Shown: piece after piece, positions 62,784-64,000 of the stretch
How positions within the stretch are numbered: position 1 is the first letter of the stretch
Layout: every line of letters starts with the position of its first letter
Source of the DNA: Agromyces humatus
GTDB taxonomy: Bacteria > Actinomycetota > Actinomycetes > Actinomycetales > Microbacteriaceae
Direction: 5' to 3'
NCBI RefSeq assembly: GCF_021228295.1
Contig: NZ_JAJQPD010000006.1
Coordinates: 62,001-126,000, forward strand
Length of the DNA stretch: 64,000 nucleotides
Notes under the pieces: model-generated
What the model saw: only the letters and a program-made list of their open reading frames with translations
Database searches by the model: none
Told to the model about the DNA's origin: nothing
Program-made: the position numbers and the translations under genes

Positions 62784-63650
62784 TTAGGCGAGTCCGGACC
62801 CGTCGTAAGCGGCCCGGAGGGCGCGGGCCACCCGCGAGGCGAACGGATGCCGGTACCGGCGGTGCCACGCGAGGCGCACCTCGATCGGCGGGGCGTCGTC
62901 GATCGGGACGAACACGACGCCGGGGCGCGGATAGTGATGCGCAGTGCCCTCGGCCGTGACGCCGATGGCGTCACCCGCGGCGATGAGGTCGAGCCATTCC
63001 TCGACGTCGCCCGTCTCGGTCATCCGGGGAACGGCGAGCCCCACCGACGTCCAGAGCCCGGCCGACGTCGTTCCCGTGTGCCGGTCATGGGCGACCACGA
63101 ACGGCAGGAGGTCCGCGAGCCCGACCGACGATCGGTCGGCCAGAGGATGGTCGATGGGGACCGCAACGACCCTCGGCTCGCTGCCGACGAGCTCGGAATC
63201 GAGCTCGGGGTCGACGCCGTGACGCAGCACCGCGAGGTCGACCAGCCCGTCGGCGAGGCCGCCGTCGCGGCGGTTCAGCCGTACGAGTCGCATCGGGCTG
63301 TCGACGTGCGCCCGGTTCCAGGCGCGGAGCACCGGGGTCGTGTGCGCACCCAGCGCGGCCCACTGGTACCCCACGCGGATCACCGAACGCTCGCCGCGGA
63401 CGGCGGCGACCGCGCGGTCGAGCTCGGCCAGCACCCGCCGCGCGGTCGCAGCGAACGACGTGCCCGCCTCGGTGGGCTCGACCCGCCGGGTGGTGCGGTG
63501 CATCAGCCGGGTTCCGAGGTCGTGCTCGAGGGCGGCGAGGGACCGGGAGACCGCTGCCTGCGACATCCCGAGGATGTCGGCCGCCGCCGTGAAGGACCGC
63601 TCGTCGTCGACGGTCACGAGCACTCGGAGTTGGCGCACTTCCACATCCAT
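62784..63650 (-). CDS. LysR-family transcriptional regulator
   Basis: 288 residues. The N-terminal HTH ([56 protein letters not shown]) is typical of LysR. The C-terminal part is a periplasmic-binding-like effector domain. It lies 11 nt upstream of murI on the same strand but probably controls the divergent EamA gene, the common layout. An inverted repeat lies in the 68-nt divergent gap. Confidence 0.92.
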   Translation of the reverse strand: MDVEVRQLRVLVTVDDERSFTAAADILGMSQAAVSRSLAALEHDLGTRLMHRTTRRVEPTEAGTSFAATARRVLAELDRAVAAVRGERSVIRVGYQWAALGAHTTPVLRAWNRAHVDSPMRLVRLNRRDGGLADGLVDLAVLRHGVDPELDSELVGSEPRVVAVPIDHPLADRSSVGLADLLPFVVAHDRHTGTTSAGLWTSVGLAVPRMTETGDVEEWLDLIAAGDAIGVTAEGTAHHYPRPGVVFVPIDDAPPIEVRLAWHRRYRHPFASRVARALRAAYDGSGLA

Positions 63651-63663
63651 GCTCCCAGCGTAT

Positions 63664-63679
63664 CAATCAGCACCGATTG
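63664..63679. promoter_or_regulatory. LysR-type operator candidate
   Basis: Inverted repeat CAATC-6 nt-GATTG with the T-N11-A spacing class, between the LysR gene (start 63650) and the EamA gene (start 63719). Position fits a site controlling both. Confidence 0.5.
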
Positions 63680-63718
63680 CATTTCTGCTTGCACGAATTC
63701 GCGCGTAGCGTGGCGAAC

Positions 63719-64000
63719 ATGTCACGGGATCCACTCGCCGCAGCAGCCGTCGTCGGCGGTGCCGCATCGGTGCAGATGGGCGCCGCGATCGGGGCCACGA
63801 TCTTCCCGCTCGTGGGTCCTGCCGGAGTGGTCGCCCTGCGCCAATCCGTCGCGGCCGTCGCGCTGCTCGCGGTGTCCCGGCCACGACTGCGCGACCTGAC
63901 GTGGCACGGCGTGCGACCGGCGCTGCTGCTCGGCCTGGTGCTGGTCAGCATGAACCTCGCGATCTACGGCGCCATCGAGCGTATCGGGCTCGGGCTCGCG
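63719..64000 (+). CDS. EamA/RhtA-family exporter (C-terminus cut by window edge)
   Basis: 94 residues are visible. Three apolar segments are seen: AAAAVVGGAASVQMGAAIGA, VVALRQSVAAVALLAV and ALLLGLVLVSMNLAIYGAI. The order ATIFPLVGPAGVVALRQ matches the RhtA (threonine/homoserine efflux) group of EamA transporters. The rest lies outside the window. Regulation by the divergent LysR is likely. Confidence 0.8.
   Translation, partial: MSRDPLAAAAVVGGAASVQMGAAIGATIFPLVGPAGVVALRQSVAAVALLAVSRPRLRDLTWHGVRPALLLGLVLVSMNLAIYGAIERIGLGLA

Overview
The window reads as chromosomal DNA of a high-GC Gram-positive bacterium, most likely a Microbacteriaceae actinobacterium close to Agromyces or Leucobacter. Supporting signs are the strong GC bias, the ssrA/smpB/ftsX/ftsE/prfB neighbourhood, cell-wall-binding (CWB2) surface proteins, a reduced actinobacterial Tad pilus locus, many GTG starts and several 1 to 13 nt gene overlaps. 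I see no phage genes, IS elements or CRISPR array.

Region 1 (1-20480) is the most unusual part. Three giant paralogous genes on the minus strand (the first cut by the left edge; about 1850+, 1827 and 1895 residues) encode secreted surface proteins. Each has a Sec signal peptide, a complete animal-type haem peroxidase domain, a block of CWB2 repeats inserted inside that peroxidase domain, RTX-type calcium-binding repeats and Ig-like C-terminal modules. All three have the same promoter layout: a conserved C/G-rich inverted repeat, exactly 15 nt, a -35, exactly 17 nt, and a -10 element. An MMPL/RND-type membrane transporter lies between paralogues 3 and 2. A tRNA-Lys and a divergent META-domain lipoprotein lie between paralogues 2 and 1. 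The architecture recalls the Mn(II)-oxidising MopA-type RTX peroxidases of Gram-negative bacteria, but with cell-wall anchoring built into the catalytic domain.

Region 2 (20540-29355) is housekeeping: a HisN-like phosphatase, tmRNA with its tag, a SIMPL-domain protein, a tyrosine phosphatase, smpB, ftsX, ftsE with a long extra C-terminus, a class I amidotransferase-like hydrolase, a DUF1801 protein and prfB. Region 3 (29419-37816) holds a squalene-cyclase-repeat-like protein, an MFS transporter, an FMN reductase, a compact tadA-B-C-pilin-tadE-tadE-tadG operon and an unknown protein. Region 4 (37844-47456) has a zwf and GH15 pair, tRNA-Leu, a dicarboxylate transporter divergent from a DcuS/DcuR-type two-component pair, a luciferase-like oxidoreductase, a haem oxygenase remnant and a DedA protein.

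Region 5 (47620-55498) is a carbohydrate locus. A sugar ABC transporter (two permeases and a lipoprotein) and an SDR / GH2 beta-mannosidase operon flank a TetR regulator, and near-identical operator sites stand in front of both transcription units. A decayed epoxide hydrolase ends the operon. Region 6 (55505-64000) holds a CDF metal exporter, an ABC-2 exporter plus two-component operon, rdgB-rph-murI, and a LysR regulator divergent from an EamA exporter cut by the right edge.
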